Shown here piece by piece: positions 42,070 through 53,441 of a stretch of 53,479 nucleotides of DNA. Position numbers and translations under genes: made by a program. The stretch is from the NCBI GenBank assembly GCA_015350385.1, contig WNKI01000002.1:10387084-10440562 (forward strand), in the 5' to 3' direction. Source of the stretch: Aculops lycopersici. Its lineage: Eukaryota > Arthropoda > Arachnida > Trombidiformes > Eriophyidae. The notes beneath the pieces were generated by a model. That model searched no databases. It was given only the letters and a program-made list of their open reading frames with translations, and was not told the DNA's origin. Numbering within the stretch: position 1 is the first letter of the stretch; each line of letters opens with the position of its first letter.

Positions 42070-44500
42070 GTTTGATTTTCTGTAATTGATTCTATTGTTT
42101 CAATCAATCGATCAATCAACAAGAGTCATTTGAGAGCATATATTAAATTACTGACAAAACTAAGAGGTCAATTCAAACGCAATCTTGGCCACTCAACTGA
42201 CTAAGAGGGCAAGAGATAAACTTCCAAACAAAGAAACGGTTGAAAATACTGCTAGTGGCGAGATACAAGCCGCACTAGAAGCGTCGTCATTGCAACTCCA
42301 AGAGGCCGACTGGCCAGCTGATCACAAGACGGCAAGCTTCAGCTCATCGCTTGTTGCGCAACAGCAACAGCAACAGCAACAGCAGCAGCAGCAGCAGCAA
42401 TAGTAATAGCAATAGCAATGGCAGCTAATATACTCGAAATAAAGAGGGAGTGAGCGAGGAAGCCAGTTGCGCTCGAGGTGCAAACTCGAGAGTGGGGGCA
42501 GCGAGAAACTCACTAGCCAATATTCCGCTCCCACTGCGACTCGTCCACAGTTCAGGCTGACGTAGACGCGGCGCCTAGGGTAGGACATAGCGCCGCTGTC
42601 TCGGTGGCCGGCCGCGCAGACAAAGGCGGCGCTAGTGTCGCCGTCGTCGTTGCCGCCGCCGCCACATGGGCAAGCGGACATATCTTGTGTGCTGGTGAGT
42701 GCGAGCGAGTAAAGGCACTCGTTAGTCGAGTGGAGTCGAGCGCTCGCTCACTCGCTGCTCGTCGCTATAGTCCGTTCACTTGTGTGGAACCGGCGCATCT
42801 AGCGCCGAGTTGGATTACGGGAAAGTTTGCATGGATTTAGATAGGAACAAGCAACGATTTTAAGCGTCGGCGACAGCGATAACTCGACGATTCTCTAATT
42901 CTCTCGTCGTGTTGTGTTGTGATGGGTTATTTTGAAACTAAGGGAAGAGCGTGACTGGCAAAACAACAGAATGAGAAGCGCATAACTACCGCTCTCGCCA
43001 TTCTATTTGAACGCTTCGCTTGTGCAGTTTTACCGACTAGCCGACTAAAACTGTCGCCTTCTCTTGCTAGCGACGGAACCAGCTAAAGATGGATTTGTGC
43101 CAAGCTTTGTATTGGTATGTAGTGTAGTTTTAAACTGACTGTTGTTGTTGCGACGGCCGCTGCCTCTGTCGCCGTGGATGTCAGCCGTTCAGTGGCTCTA
43201 GTGGAAATACAATGCCGATGGAGTGGCGAGCCAAATGAAGAGTCGAGCCACAACATGAGAACTTCCGTCCTCTTTGTCTTTATCTCTTTAGATATGTGTC
43301 CTAGTGGATGAGATCCTCCAACAATCTCGTCGCTGTGATGCGAGCTGTCGCTGATTACATAAGATAGATGGCGACTATGTTGCGCCAAAGTCCCTCGTCA
43401 TTCATAGAAAACTTTTGCTAATTACACTGCAGGTAGTTGAGATTCCCTTTCACTCGCTCACTCACTCAATTGATCACTCAGAAGCTCGATCGCTCGCTCG
43501 CTCACTTGATCTCCGACTCAGAGTGTTGAACTCCACGAGGCGACAAGACATTTGCGCGCCTCAAGTTTCCAAGTGGCAATAGTGGCAGAAATTGCACTTT
43601 TCTTTTTTCATACCACAACCATAATGTCCATGGCTAATCACACACAAACACACAACCAATAGCGCGCTTCAATGGGGATGCAACAATTGGTTCAGCGAGC
43701 CAATTGTTTCGTCCGCTAGTCATGACAGCTGACTACTAAACAGTTGCGCCAATTGTTTGCAGCGCTTGGTCTCGCGGCGCGAGCGTGTGTCTTTTGAATT
43801 GGCGCGCGTCAAGTGACAACAAGTGGCCCTAGTGGCAGTTCCTTGTCGTTGGGATTTTAGTACATGGTCTTGCGATAGGAGGCAATGGTTGCATTGAACT
43901 GAAATGAACTGATCTGGATGCAAGTTACAGCTAAATCCCCAAAGATTTTGCACCATTAGGAGATAACGCGGGTTGGTTTGATCTACTATCCTGCAGTCGC
44001 GAGGTACATTATCTATGTTCTTTGCTCTATCGCTTGCTCCTGCGCCGCACCACCACCACCATCACCACCACCGACACTAAGCTTGCTGCTGTTGCCTTGC
44101 CGCAGCATTTATCTATCAGCATTCAATGGTGCAAATGGTTTTTTGGGATCGACGGCAGCGCAACTAGGGGATTGTTTGCAAACCAAAGCCATAGATCTTA
44201 GTCATAGAGTATGAAAGCGCGCGCATGCCAGCAGCGCCAACAAGTGTTTTTGTGCCTTATCTCCAAACTTCTCCTTCTTAGGCTCTTCGTCTCGTCTTGC
44301 CTTTTCTCTTTCCCTATCTCTCATTCTCATTCTCTTTCTCTTTCTTGTCTTGTCTCGTCTTATCGGGTTGACAATCAGATGTGAGTGTAAGTATGTGCGA
44401 GAAAGATAGAGAGAGAGAGTGCAGTAGGAAACCGAGAGCGAGCGAGTCAAGTTTCACTGGAGCTTTCCGTGGCGCCGAGCGCTAGGCGATCCTAATTTGA
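42070..44500. other. Region between the coiled-coil gene and the cytochrome b5 gene
   Basis: It lies between two divergently oriented genes. A CAACAG/CAG repeat at about 42361-42420 gives a poly-Gln frame with no ATG. Otherwise no coding sequence is recognised. Confidence 0.45.
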
Positions 44501-44533
44501 TATATAAAGAACAAGTTGCAGTTAGATTCAGTT
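44501..44533 (+). promoter_or_regulatory. TATA box and initiator of the cytochrome b5 gene
   Basis: TATATAAAG at 44501-44509 is followed by an arthropod-type initiator (TTCAGTT) with its A at 44530. The 29-base spacing is ideal. The predicted leader to the ATG at 44609 is about 79 bases. Confidence 0.65.
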
Positions 44534-44608
44534 AATATAAAATTTCAAAAACAACAACAACCAATAATTGTGGTTTAGAAGAGTAGCAATACGAACAAGT
44601 TTATAATA

Positions 44609-45050
44609 ATGGAGCAATTAAATCAATCATTAGAAGCAACGCAAATTGATTGGCAGTTGGAGCGAAAGTATACCTTTGATGAGGTTCAGATGCACTCGTC
44701 GCTAGATGACTGTTGGATGGTTATTTTTGACAAAGTTTACGACATTACAGATTTCGTTTACGAGCATCCAGGTGGCGACTTTATACTGTTGGAATACGCT
44801 GGCCGGGATGCAACACGAGCCTTTCTATCCACTCGACATGGTTCATCGGCTTACAAAATGTTGGACAAGTATTGGATTGGAATCTTGGTGGACGAGGAGC
44901 TTTACTACTCAAACAACTCGAGCTATTGCTCGGTCTACTCGAATCTAAGCTGGCGAGCGACGAGTCCAGTATTAAGTAAAAACACAAGCACCATTGCAGC
45001 CTCCACCACAACAACCACCACAAGCAACAGCACCACCACTAGCAGCACCA

Positions 45051-45082
<32 letters not shown>

Positions 45083-45256
45083 GATGACGACGACAATAAC
45101 ACGAGTAGCAGCAGGAGTAGCACAAGTAGTAGTAGGAGTAGTAGCGGCAGTATATCTGGCGAGGAGAATGACGACGCCTATCGCGAGCTGAGCAAAGGAG
45201 CGATCTCGTTGCTTCGCTGGCTGCTGCCATTGCACCCCAGCAAGAGCGTACAATAA
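44609..45256 (+). CDS. Cytochrome b5-domain protein with acidic/Ser-rich tail, no membrane anchor (215 aa)
   Basis: Haem-binding electron carrier domain at about residues 19-100: YTFDEVQMHSSLDDCWMVIF, VYDITDFVYEHPGGDF, and AFLSTRHGSSAYKML. The axial ligands are His53 (in HPGG) and His77; their spacing of 24 equals that of classical cytochrome b5. The domain ends with IGILVDEELYY. The remaining 110 residues are low complexity: Thr/Ser, then about 15 Asp/Glu encoded by a GAT repeat, then Ser/Arg. The short end is SLLRWLLPLHPSKSVQ. There is no C-terminal hydrophobic anchor as in microsomal b5 and no partner reductase or desaturase domain, so it is probably soluble. The donor/acceptor partner is unknown. 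It has its own TATA box, and AATAAA follows at 45319. Complete in one exon. Confidence 0.9.
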
Positions 45257-45318
45257 CCTGCAGGACTGGAGAGCGAGCGAGAGAAAGTGACGCACACACA
45301 CCAGCACACAATGTAAAA

Positions 45319-45324
45319 AATAAA
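45319..45324 (+). other. Polyadenylation signal AATAAA of the cytochrome b5 gene
   Basis: AATAAA 63 bases after the stop. It lies only about 400 bases before the start codon of the next gene on the same strand. Confidence 0.55.
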
Positions 45325-45725
45325 CACACGTACAAATGCAAAATTCTAACTGCCACGGTGAGTTAGCCTGCCTCCCAACACTGCTGTCGTTGTCGTTGCT
45401 GAACCCGATTCTCTGTCTCTCTCGCTGTCTGTTTCTCTCTCTTGCTCTCGCTGTGTTACGTACGTGTAATAATAGGAATGAGAGAGCAATATAATGATGA
45501 CAAAATTGACGTTGGTGCACCTTGTGTATCATTATACAGCAACAACAACAATCACCACCACCATCACAACCACAAAACAACTCTATTTATTATAACCAAT
45601 GAACTCAATAGAAATCATAATAATCCACAAGAAGCAATAGCAACCAATTTATCATTATCATTATTATTATTATTATTCAGATATCTATTCAACTATTCAA
45701 CAAAACATTTTAAAAACAATTCAAC

Positions 45726-47528
45726 ATGGCGCTCAAACATTTAGTCAATCAGCGTATAATGACCGATGTCATTAGGTCGGTTAGAAAGAAGGGCGAATGG
45801 AAGGTTTTGGTGGTGGATCAGCTTGGTATGCGGATTATTAGTGCATGTTGCAAGATGCACGAGATCGCGGCCGAGGGAATAACAATCGTAGAGGATCTAA
45901 ATAAGAAACGAGAGAAGCTACCAAATTTGGAGGCCATCTATCTGATAACTCCAAGTGAAAGCTCCATTCTACAATTTCAACAAGATTTTGTTTCACCAAG
46001 GATCGCCGTTTACAAGGGAGCACATTTGTTCTTCACAGAAAAGTGTCCCGATGATCTGATGGCCCAAATCGCAAAGAGTCCAGCAATGCGCTTTATAATC
46101 ACCTGCAAGGAGATTAATATTGCATTCTTGCCTTACGAATCGCAGGTGGTTTCGCTAGACATGCCAACGGCGTTCCAAGCTTACTATTCTAATCCAAGGC
46201 TAACACCAGACCGAGCCAATATGTTGGAGCGAATGGCCGAGCAAGTGTCAACTTTGTGCGCCACTCTTGGAGAGTACCCGGCCATCAGGTATCGAGCTGA
46301 CTTTGAGAGAAACGTTGAGTTTGCCCAAATGATTCACAATCGGCTAAATGGTTATAAAGCCGACGATCCATCAATGGGCGAGGGACCAGAGAAGGCTAGA
46401 TCTCAATTGTTAATCTTGGATCGTGGATTTGATTGCACATCGCCACTATTACATGAGCTCACCTTCCAAGCTATGGCTTATGATCTATTATCCATAAATA
46501 ATGATGTATACAAATTTGACATTACCACTGGAAGTGGAAACGATGTTAGAGAGAAGGAGGTTCTCCTAGATGAGAACGATGACGTCTGGGCCGAGCTACG
46601 CCATCAGCATATTGCCGTTGTGTCGCAAAATATTCCCAAAGCTTTCAAAAATTTGATCGAGTCGAAGAGGATCAATTCTGATAAAACAAGTATGAAGGAT
46701 CTATCACAAATGATCAAGAAGATGCCTCAACATCAGAAGGAGCTGAGCAAGTATGCCACGCATTTGAGGTTGGCCGATGATTGTATGACAAAATATCAGC
46801 ATCATGTTGATAAACTTTGTGCCGTTGAGCAAGATTTAGCTTTAGGTTGCGACTCGTCGGGCGAGAAAATCAAGGATCCCTCGGCTAAAACTGGACCGAT
46901 TCTATTTAACGCCCAAGTAGATGTCTTGGACAAAATTCGGGTTGTTTTACTCCTGATTCTATGCAAAAACGGTATCACTGAAGAGAATCTAAACCGATTG
47001 ATGCAACACGCCAATATCCCAGAGGAGAAGCGTTGTATTATTACCAATATGGCACAGTTGGGTATAACTGTAACTGTTGATGGAGGACGAAACAAGAAAC
47101 CTTATGTTATGCCAAGGAAGCAAAGAATCACCGAGCAAACCTATCAAATGAGTCGCTGGACACCGGTAGTCAAGGACATCATGGAGGATGCCGTTGAGGA
47201 CAAGTTAGATGTTAAACATTTCCCCTTTTTAGTTCCCCGCCAAGCTCAGGTGGGCTTGGGTAGGCCAACGCCAACTAGTCAACGTTATGGCCACTGGCAC
47301 AAGGACAAGAATGCTTTAAATGTAAAGCAAGTTCCAAGATTATTTGTCTTTATTGTTGGTGGAATGACATATTCAGAGATGCGATGCGCTTATGAAGTTA
47401 CGAAAGAGTGCAAAAATTGGGAGGTGATCATAGTTTCAGATCACATTATAACACCAGTGCAATTTTTAATGGACTGCGGCTCATTATCAGGTAACCAAAA
47501 CAAGCAGCAACAGCAACAAACATTCTAG
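45726..47528 (+). CDS. Rop: Rop/Munc18-1 (Sec1/Munc18 family) syntaxin-binding protein, intronless (600 aa)
   Basis: SM protein that clasps syntaxin and templates SNARE assembly for vesicle fusion at the plasma membrane, including neurotransmitter release. The start MALKHLVNQRIMTDVIRSV and the following EWKVLVVDQLGMRIISACCK are the family's N-terminal domain. Other landmarks are AIYLITPSESSILQFQQDF, LLILDRGFDCTSPLLHELTF, the domain 3a stretch MKDLSQMIKKMPQHQKELSK, HFPFLVPRQAQ, and the C-terminal PRLFVFIVGGMTYSEMRCAY with HIITPVQFLMD. The length is normal (vertebrate STXBP1 594-603). The end is unusual: after LMDCGSLSG it reads a short Gln-rich tail (NQNKQQQQQTF), beginning at a possible donor (TCAG|GTAACC near 47500). 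An alternative C-terminus by splicing is therefore conceivable. One exon otherwise. Confidence 0.97.
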   Translation: MALKHLVNQRIMTDVIRSVRKKGEWKVLVVDQLGMRIISACCKMHEIAAEGITIVEDLNKKREKLPNLEAIYLITPSESSILQFQQDFVSPRIAVYKGAHLFFTEKCPDDLMAQIAKSPAMRFIITCKEINIAFLPYESQVVSLDMPTAFQAYYSNPRLTPDRANMLERMAEQVSTLCATLGEYPAIRYRADFERNVEFAQMIHNRLNGYKADDPSMGEGPEKARSQLLILDRGFDCTSPLLHELTFQAMAYDLLSINNDVYKFDITTGSGNDVREKEVLLDENDDVWAELRHQHIAVVSQNIPKAFKNLIESKRINSDKTSMKDLSQMIKKMPQHQKELSKYATHLRLADDCMTKYQHHVDKLCAVEQDLALGCDSSGEKIKDPSAKTGPILFNAQVDVLDKIRVVLLLILCKNGITEENLNRLMQHANIPEEKRCIITNMAQLGITVTVDGGRNKKPYVMPRKQRITEQTYQMSRWTPVVKDIMEDAVEDKLDVKHFPFLVPRQAQVGLGRPTPTSQRYGHWHKDKNALNVKQVPRLFVFIVGGMTYSEMRCAYEVTKECKNWEVIIVSDHIITPVQFLMDCGSLSGNQNKQQQQQTF

Positions 47529-48604
47529 ATCAATTGATATCTAAAACAAAATCAAAGCTACCAGTAAACTATCAAGACCAAGACTCACTTCTAATCATTA
47601 TCAAACTATTATATCAATATCACCATTATCATTACTATACACATCCACCACAACCAAATCACTATCACTAAACAGCTACACAAAACTATATTGTCATCAT
47701 CTCATCATCATCAACAACAGTAGATTTTGCTTGCCTGTCTGTAATCACAATTATGACGGTATACGATAGCAGATTATATTCATTTACATTCACTCAGCAA
47801 CCTAGCAAACTCAATCCAAAGCAAATTTTCTCAATCTACGGCAGTAGAGACAGCAGAAGCCAGATGATCTCCTCAACTTCCACCTTCACCCTCCCTCAAG
47901 TCATTATTGTACGAGATTGAGGGGAAAGGAAAATATTATCAATCAGTAAACTCAGTTATTAGGTATATATGAGGTACAACAAAAACCCTGCAAGTGCACT
48001 AATGCACCAACAAATTTATTTCAGTGCTCCTTACACAAACTATTGCTATCGTCGTCGTCGTCGTCTTGCTGATGTTGTTGTTGTTCTTGGTGCTGCTACT
48101 AAGATCTAATGTTAAAAAATTGCGCAAACAATAGCTTATGCAAAATCTACTATTTGTCCAAGCTAGAGTTATATCACAAATATTGCCCGAAGACGGTAAT
48201 GTCGACGACACTTCTACTACTACAAATAATAATAATGATAACAATAATGCCAATAACACCTGACCTCAATTCGCAAGAAGCTACAAATACTTGGTAGGGG
48301 AACTAGGCACCGCTTTCTACGAAGCTAGGCTCTCCAGTCTATTCTTTGCCGCCGCCGCCTACTACATTCTGCATGACTAATCTGTATGGTTATGGCTCAT
48401 ATAAACAAAAAGAAGGATCTCACATGCACTAATCGAATACAATGGATGTTGTTTGTTTGATTCCGAAATCCCAAAAACAGGAGTCTCACTTCAAGAGTAG
48501 ATTATAAACTTTTTTAGCTGAAGAGTACGAGTAGCTCACACGAGCCATCAACTTGACACAAAGTGCGCTTTTGTTCCGCACCAATTGCTTGGCTGACTAA
48601 CAGG

Positions 48605-48654
48605 TCGATCGATCGATCAATCAATCAATCAATCAATCAATCAATGAATCGATC
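48605..48654. repeat. GATC/AATC tetranucleotide repeat
   Basis: A tandem GATC block passes into about seven AATC units and back to GATC. The flanks GATCGATC are self-complementary. Confidence 0.85.
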
Positions 48655-49071
48655 GACTGATCATTGATTGCTTGTGGTGGGGGCTATTAGTTTCAGGATC
48701 AGACAACCGGCAAGATTGAGAACAACAGCAATAGCAGCAGCAACAACCGCAACGGCAACAAACAACTGTTACTGGCTTACGTAGGGCTGCAATAATGTGG
48801 CACAATTTCATCACAATATTTGTCGCTTCACTCGGACTGATCTAGTTTCATTTGGTTCCTCCAAGTGTCTGTATTTGCAAATATATATATGTGTGTGTGT
48901 GAGAAAGTATGACGCGCTAAACAATTTTGCGGTCTACCCAAAAGGCTGTCTAGGTACCAGAATCGGACCCAAGCACGCCAGCAAAAATCATGGAATATCT
49001 GATAGATCCCGCCTTCCTGATGTGCCACGACACAAGAAGATAGATAAATCAATAAATCAATCAATCACAAT

Positions 49072-49072
49072 G

Positions 49073-49105
<33 letters not shown>

Positions 49106-49110
49106 TAATA
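49072..49110. repeat. AAT array followed by ATT array (palindromic)
   Basis: About six AAT units meet about five ATT units, forming an AT-only palindrome that could extrude as a cruciform. Confidence 0.8.
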
Positions 49111-52100
49111 TCAATAATAACAACAACAGCAAATAGGTGCCCGGTAGAAACGCGCGATCAAGTTGTGAAGTGAAAACAGGAAATAGTAGTCGCTAACTGC
49201 ATAGCAGCAAATAACAAAAATAATATCCAAAGAACTACAGGGAATCTCAAGATTATCTATATTGTTGTGACTAGATAGTAGAGATCACGGCAACGATATA
49301 TCAAGAGTTTGGGCGAGAAACTTCAATGACCATCCCCCGAGCCGACGGCCGCTTGAGATTCAGACAAGAGGCTTGACAAGATACATTTTGATACATCGGC
49401 ACTCACATGTGTATTGGTATGAATTGAACTCTCATGTTGAAGTTGTTGTTGTTGTTGTTACTATTAAGATGATGATGGAGATGGTCCGATGATATATGAG
49501 GTAGAAGGAAGTAACACTAGCCAGCTAGCTAGCTTGCTAACCACACAAACAACATCATCACGATCTTGATTGTATTGTACGGTCGCGCCCAAGTGACACG
49601 AGCTCTAGAAAACCAGAAAAGACAACAACAACAATCACCACCATCACTGCTACTAGAAGCGTTGGTTTAAAACTAGTCGCCAGAGAGGAATTGGAATTGT
49701 TTTTATTACATTACGTTAACATCGTCATCAAGTCGTCCTCGTCCTCGTCGTCATAAGCGATCCTTGTTGCGATTAAGTTATCAATCAGCAAGTATTATTA
49801 CGGAATAATCAATCAATAATTAGATGACAGAGGCGAGAAGCTAAGAGATTAAATTACATAGATTACATAATTATTACCATTATCTGTCCTCCCATTTGAC
49901 TTGTCATCCTTGACGCTGATAAAAAGTTTGCTTGTTTTCATTATTTTTTGCTGCTTAACTTCTTACGTCGAGCTAAAAGTAAGCAAACCTATCAATTCAT
50001 AAGTGTCGGCCCATCGGCAGCCTCCTGTGACCTGATCGATTTGTCATCCCCTCATTATAAAATCACCACCAGTAGCAGCAGCAACAACAACAACCTGCTG
50101 CAGGCAGATATGAGGATAATTATAACTAACCATAACCAACTATATGGTAGCGGCAGTATATTTGGTAGTTGTAATGACATGAGTCAGTTTAGTTGGGCAT
50201 ATTGACAGTGTTCCTAGAATTAGCTTTAGCGTAGACTGATTACTTGCTGATATAATTATTATACTTAAGCTCTTTGTAGTTTTTGCTTTGTTTTGTTTTG
50301 TTGTGTCAATCAATCTCCATTGTTGATTGGAATATTTTTCGGACACTCACGGGTGGTGACAGAAAAATGACAATTCCCGTTTATACTCAATTGGTTGGCA
50401 GAGAAAAAATCACCAATCAAGCGAGATAATCGTGGACCAACGTGTGAGGGGTGCCAGTTCAAGGAGACTTCCAGTGGAGGTTCATCACCGAAACTCATCG
50501 TCACCCGATAAATCAGTTTGGGGGAAATTGAGGCCCCTGTTGAAACTCACTGGCCGCCACTAGTGGCATTAGTGGTATCGAGATGGCGATAATAAATGTT
50601 ATCGTGATTTACCACACCAATGTTATCGCTATGGCTAAGGAAATTTCGTGAACATTGCGCAACTTGCACCACCGATGCAAACAAGTGGCACTGGTGGCGC
50701 TGGTTGTCGGTTGAATCAAGTGGGCGTTGTGGTGGTTTAAGGGCATCATAATGGAAGAAAAGGAGAGAGAGAGAGAGAGGAACAAAAAACTCTTAGTCGT
50801 TCGATGTATTGCTCGGTGTGTTGGCTCGACAAAGTTAATGGCAAGACAGTGAATAGACGCATGTACTCGCGACTTCCACTTTCATCTCTCAATATCTTTG
50901 GTTGCCTTGCAATGTTGCTATAAGTTGCATGTTTGCGACGATATCCTAGAGGACTTTTGCGAGCAGTATCCACTCGAATTTTTCACACATATATTTGTAT
51001 AGATGTGTTCCCATGTATCTTCTCCATCTCCATTGCGCGCCACTTTTTCTTCATTGAACCTCATAGACTCTCTCCCTCTCTGACTTCATGTCTCTTCTTA
51101 GAGTCAGCAAAAAGTTTAATGAATGCGAAAGTTTCCTCCGCTTCATCTCGCCTTCAATGGCCGTATGTTATCTGGCTTCCTGTCAATGGACGATGCGTTG
51201 AGCGATTAATCAACGCTATTGAGCATGAAAAGGGTTGCGATTGTAAAATTGCATTGACTTGCCGAGAGGGAGAGGAAAAAGTCGGAGTAGAGAGTTGAGA
51301 CTCGACCGCAGAGGAGAAAGTTTGAGCGGAAAGAGTTGAGGTTTCCGCTAAGTCTCTCGAGTTGCATCTGAATGTTAGCTAGAAGCGTCCAACAAAACGA
51401 CCAACGACCGATCGACCGAGACTCGAGTGTTTAGTGAGATCAGATTGCAAAGCTTAGATCACGCCACAGATTGGGAGGAGAAAGTTTAGTTAGCTCAGTT
51501 GGCCAGCTGAACTTTCTCTTTCTCTTGGTCTTTGGTAGCGCGCGTTTGTTTAGTCATTACCGCCGTCTTGGTGGCAAAACAAATTTGGCCATAAAGTGGC
51601 GACACACAGGAGCGAAGACATTGGAGAACCGATCCAACGGCGCACACTTCAATTCGCGCAATTAGTCCTTGGGGAGTCACAACCACTTGCTCGTCACTAA
51701 TGATCTTCGAATTGGAAGTCACCGGTTACCTGTGCCACCGACACGCAGGTGGTTGAATCGGATCAGGCCAGCCGGACGAGCAAGAGAACGAGAAACACAC
51801 AGAGACCATGCAAGTTGCAACAGTCACCCTGGACGAGTTGCTACAACCTGCCGCCAGGGGGCCACGGCCAATCATGATGGACAAGCTGGGATGAGGGGGG
51901 GGGGGCGAGCAAGTGGAAGAGAGCAAAGGAGTCGAAAGGTTTGGTTTAGTTTCAGTTCATCAATTGGCTTATCTCTTGGGAAATTAGTGGTGCAACAACA
52001 AGTTTGGTCAACTCTCGTCTTTGTCTTTCGATTATCTATTATCACGACGCGAAAGACTTTCATCTTTTGCTGCTGCTGCTGATAAAGAGGGAAGAAGAAG

Positions 52101-53077
52101 GAGTTGTTCGCCTCGCAGGGGACCAGTAGACAATTTGACAAGGACAATTGAAGGCGACGGATCGCGAACTTAAGGGGCTGCATTTGATAAATGAATTATC
52201 AACATTTGCGATACAATATCTATCCTCAGCATCTCTCTTTCCGTCTTCCAATCGGCTGCTTGTTTTGCTAGAGATGGTCGCGACGATGACGCTACTTTTG
52301 CGTCGCTATCTGCAAACAAACTTCTAGAGACACCGAGAGGGAAAGTTGCCATCGACAACTATTTGCAATGGCAACTTGCGCATCATATTGCCATTCCTCA
52401 CCGCTGCTCATGTAAACGCAACTCATTCCCATTGCACCAGCAACAGTAGCACCATGCGCGACTGTGCAAAACAAGTGGCGCCGGCGCTACGGAAAGAGTG
52501 CAACGAGAGATGCTCAATTTCGATAAGCCCCTCGTCTCGAGCCAATGGAATGTTGCGCTCTCAAGACCAATGGACCAGTGCACCACCGCAACGGGGACCG
52601 CCGCCGCGGTGGCGCCATTGTGGCCGCGAAAAGTGGAGTTGGTTGACTGAATAAAGTTGAGCAGCTCGATCAGGTGCACGTAGATCCTAATCTGTTTTTT
52701 GTTTCGCTCGCTCGCTTGTACGGCCACGACCACCTAGCTCGCCACCGTCTCTTTGTCCAGCATCGTCCTCATCTTGCAAACTCGCCAAACTTTACCTGCA
52801 TCCTATGGCCTACATTTCTGTGACGCCCCCAGAGACTCTAGTTTAATTCCAATCGCTTAGCAGCATAGTGGTCGCTAGCTGATCGCGTGGCAACTCGCCA
52901 ATCTTGCGGCAACATCATCTCCGCTGCTGGGGCGCCACCGTCCGACTTGGAATCGCCAAATTCCTCTCTGGTCTATCGCTTTGAGCGCGTCGGTAGGTGC
53001 AGAATATTTGTTCTTGGAAAACTTTGGCTAAACTGGAAAAGAAAGAGGAAACATCCGGAAGGGTCTGAGCAAAGAGA

Positions 53078-53200
53078 ATGATCTTGACGGAACGGTCTTC
53101 CCAGAGCGGAATGGTTGCCACCTCTCACCTGGAGCTCTTCGAACAGCCCAAAAAGAAAGAAATTGTCCGCTTCCTTGAAGCACAACCGAGTGATCGACAA
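53078..53200 (+). CDS. Possible first coding exon of a gene running off the right edge
   Basis: Forty-one codons from an ATG (MILTERSSQSGMVATSHLEL...) end exactly at a good donor, CAA|GTAAGC at 53201, in phase 0. Composition is protein-like (FEQPKKKEIVRFLEAQPSDR). I recognise no family, and minus-strand frames overlap it. The next exon would lie outside the window. Confidence 0.25.
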
Positions 53201-53441
53201 GTAAGCTGCAACGACCGCCACCACCACACGACATCCGGTCGCTGTAGGCTGCCACTGCGATCGCCCGAAGCAATCGGAAGTATTGGGTCGGATAGACTTG
53301 ACTGGTTAGACCCAATAGTCTGATAGGCTTGTCTACCCAGGAAGGAGGCGAGAGTTTAGTCTCATCTCGTCTTCTCCCTCCATCGGCATCGACGACGTGG
53401 CCAGGTTGAGGTAACCATCGTCATCGCGTGGCCACAATCAC

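Larger units (their letters stand above)
47529..53077. other. 5.5 kb right-hand region without a recognised gene
   Basis: Downstream of Rop. It includes AT-rich simple sequence, a GATC/AATC array (48605-48654), an AAT/ATT inverted repeat (49072-49110), a short GA tract (50763-50780) and a G run near 51898. Open frames on both strands are short and show no family features. No AATAAA was found close to the Rop stop. Confidence 0.45.

Noticed and set aside
42185..42403. 73-residue frame ending in poly-Gln upstream of the coiled-coil gene
   Set aside because: It has no ATG (it starts at TTG) and its C-terminal half is a CAACAG/CAG microsatellite.
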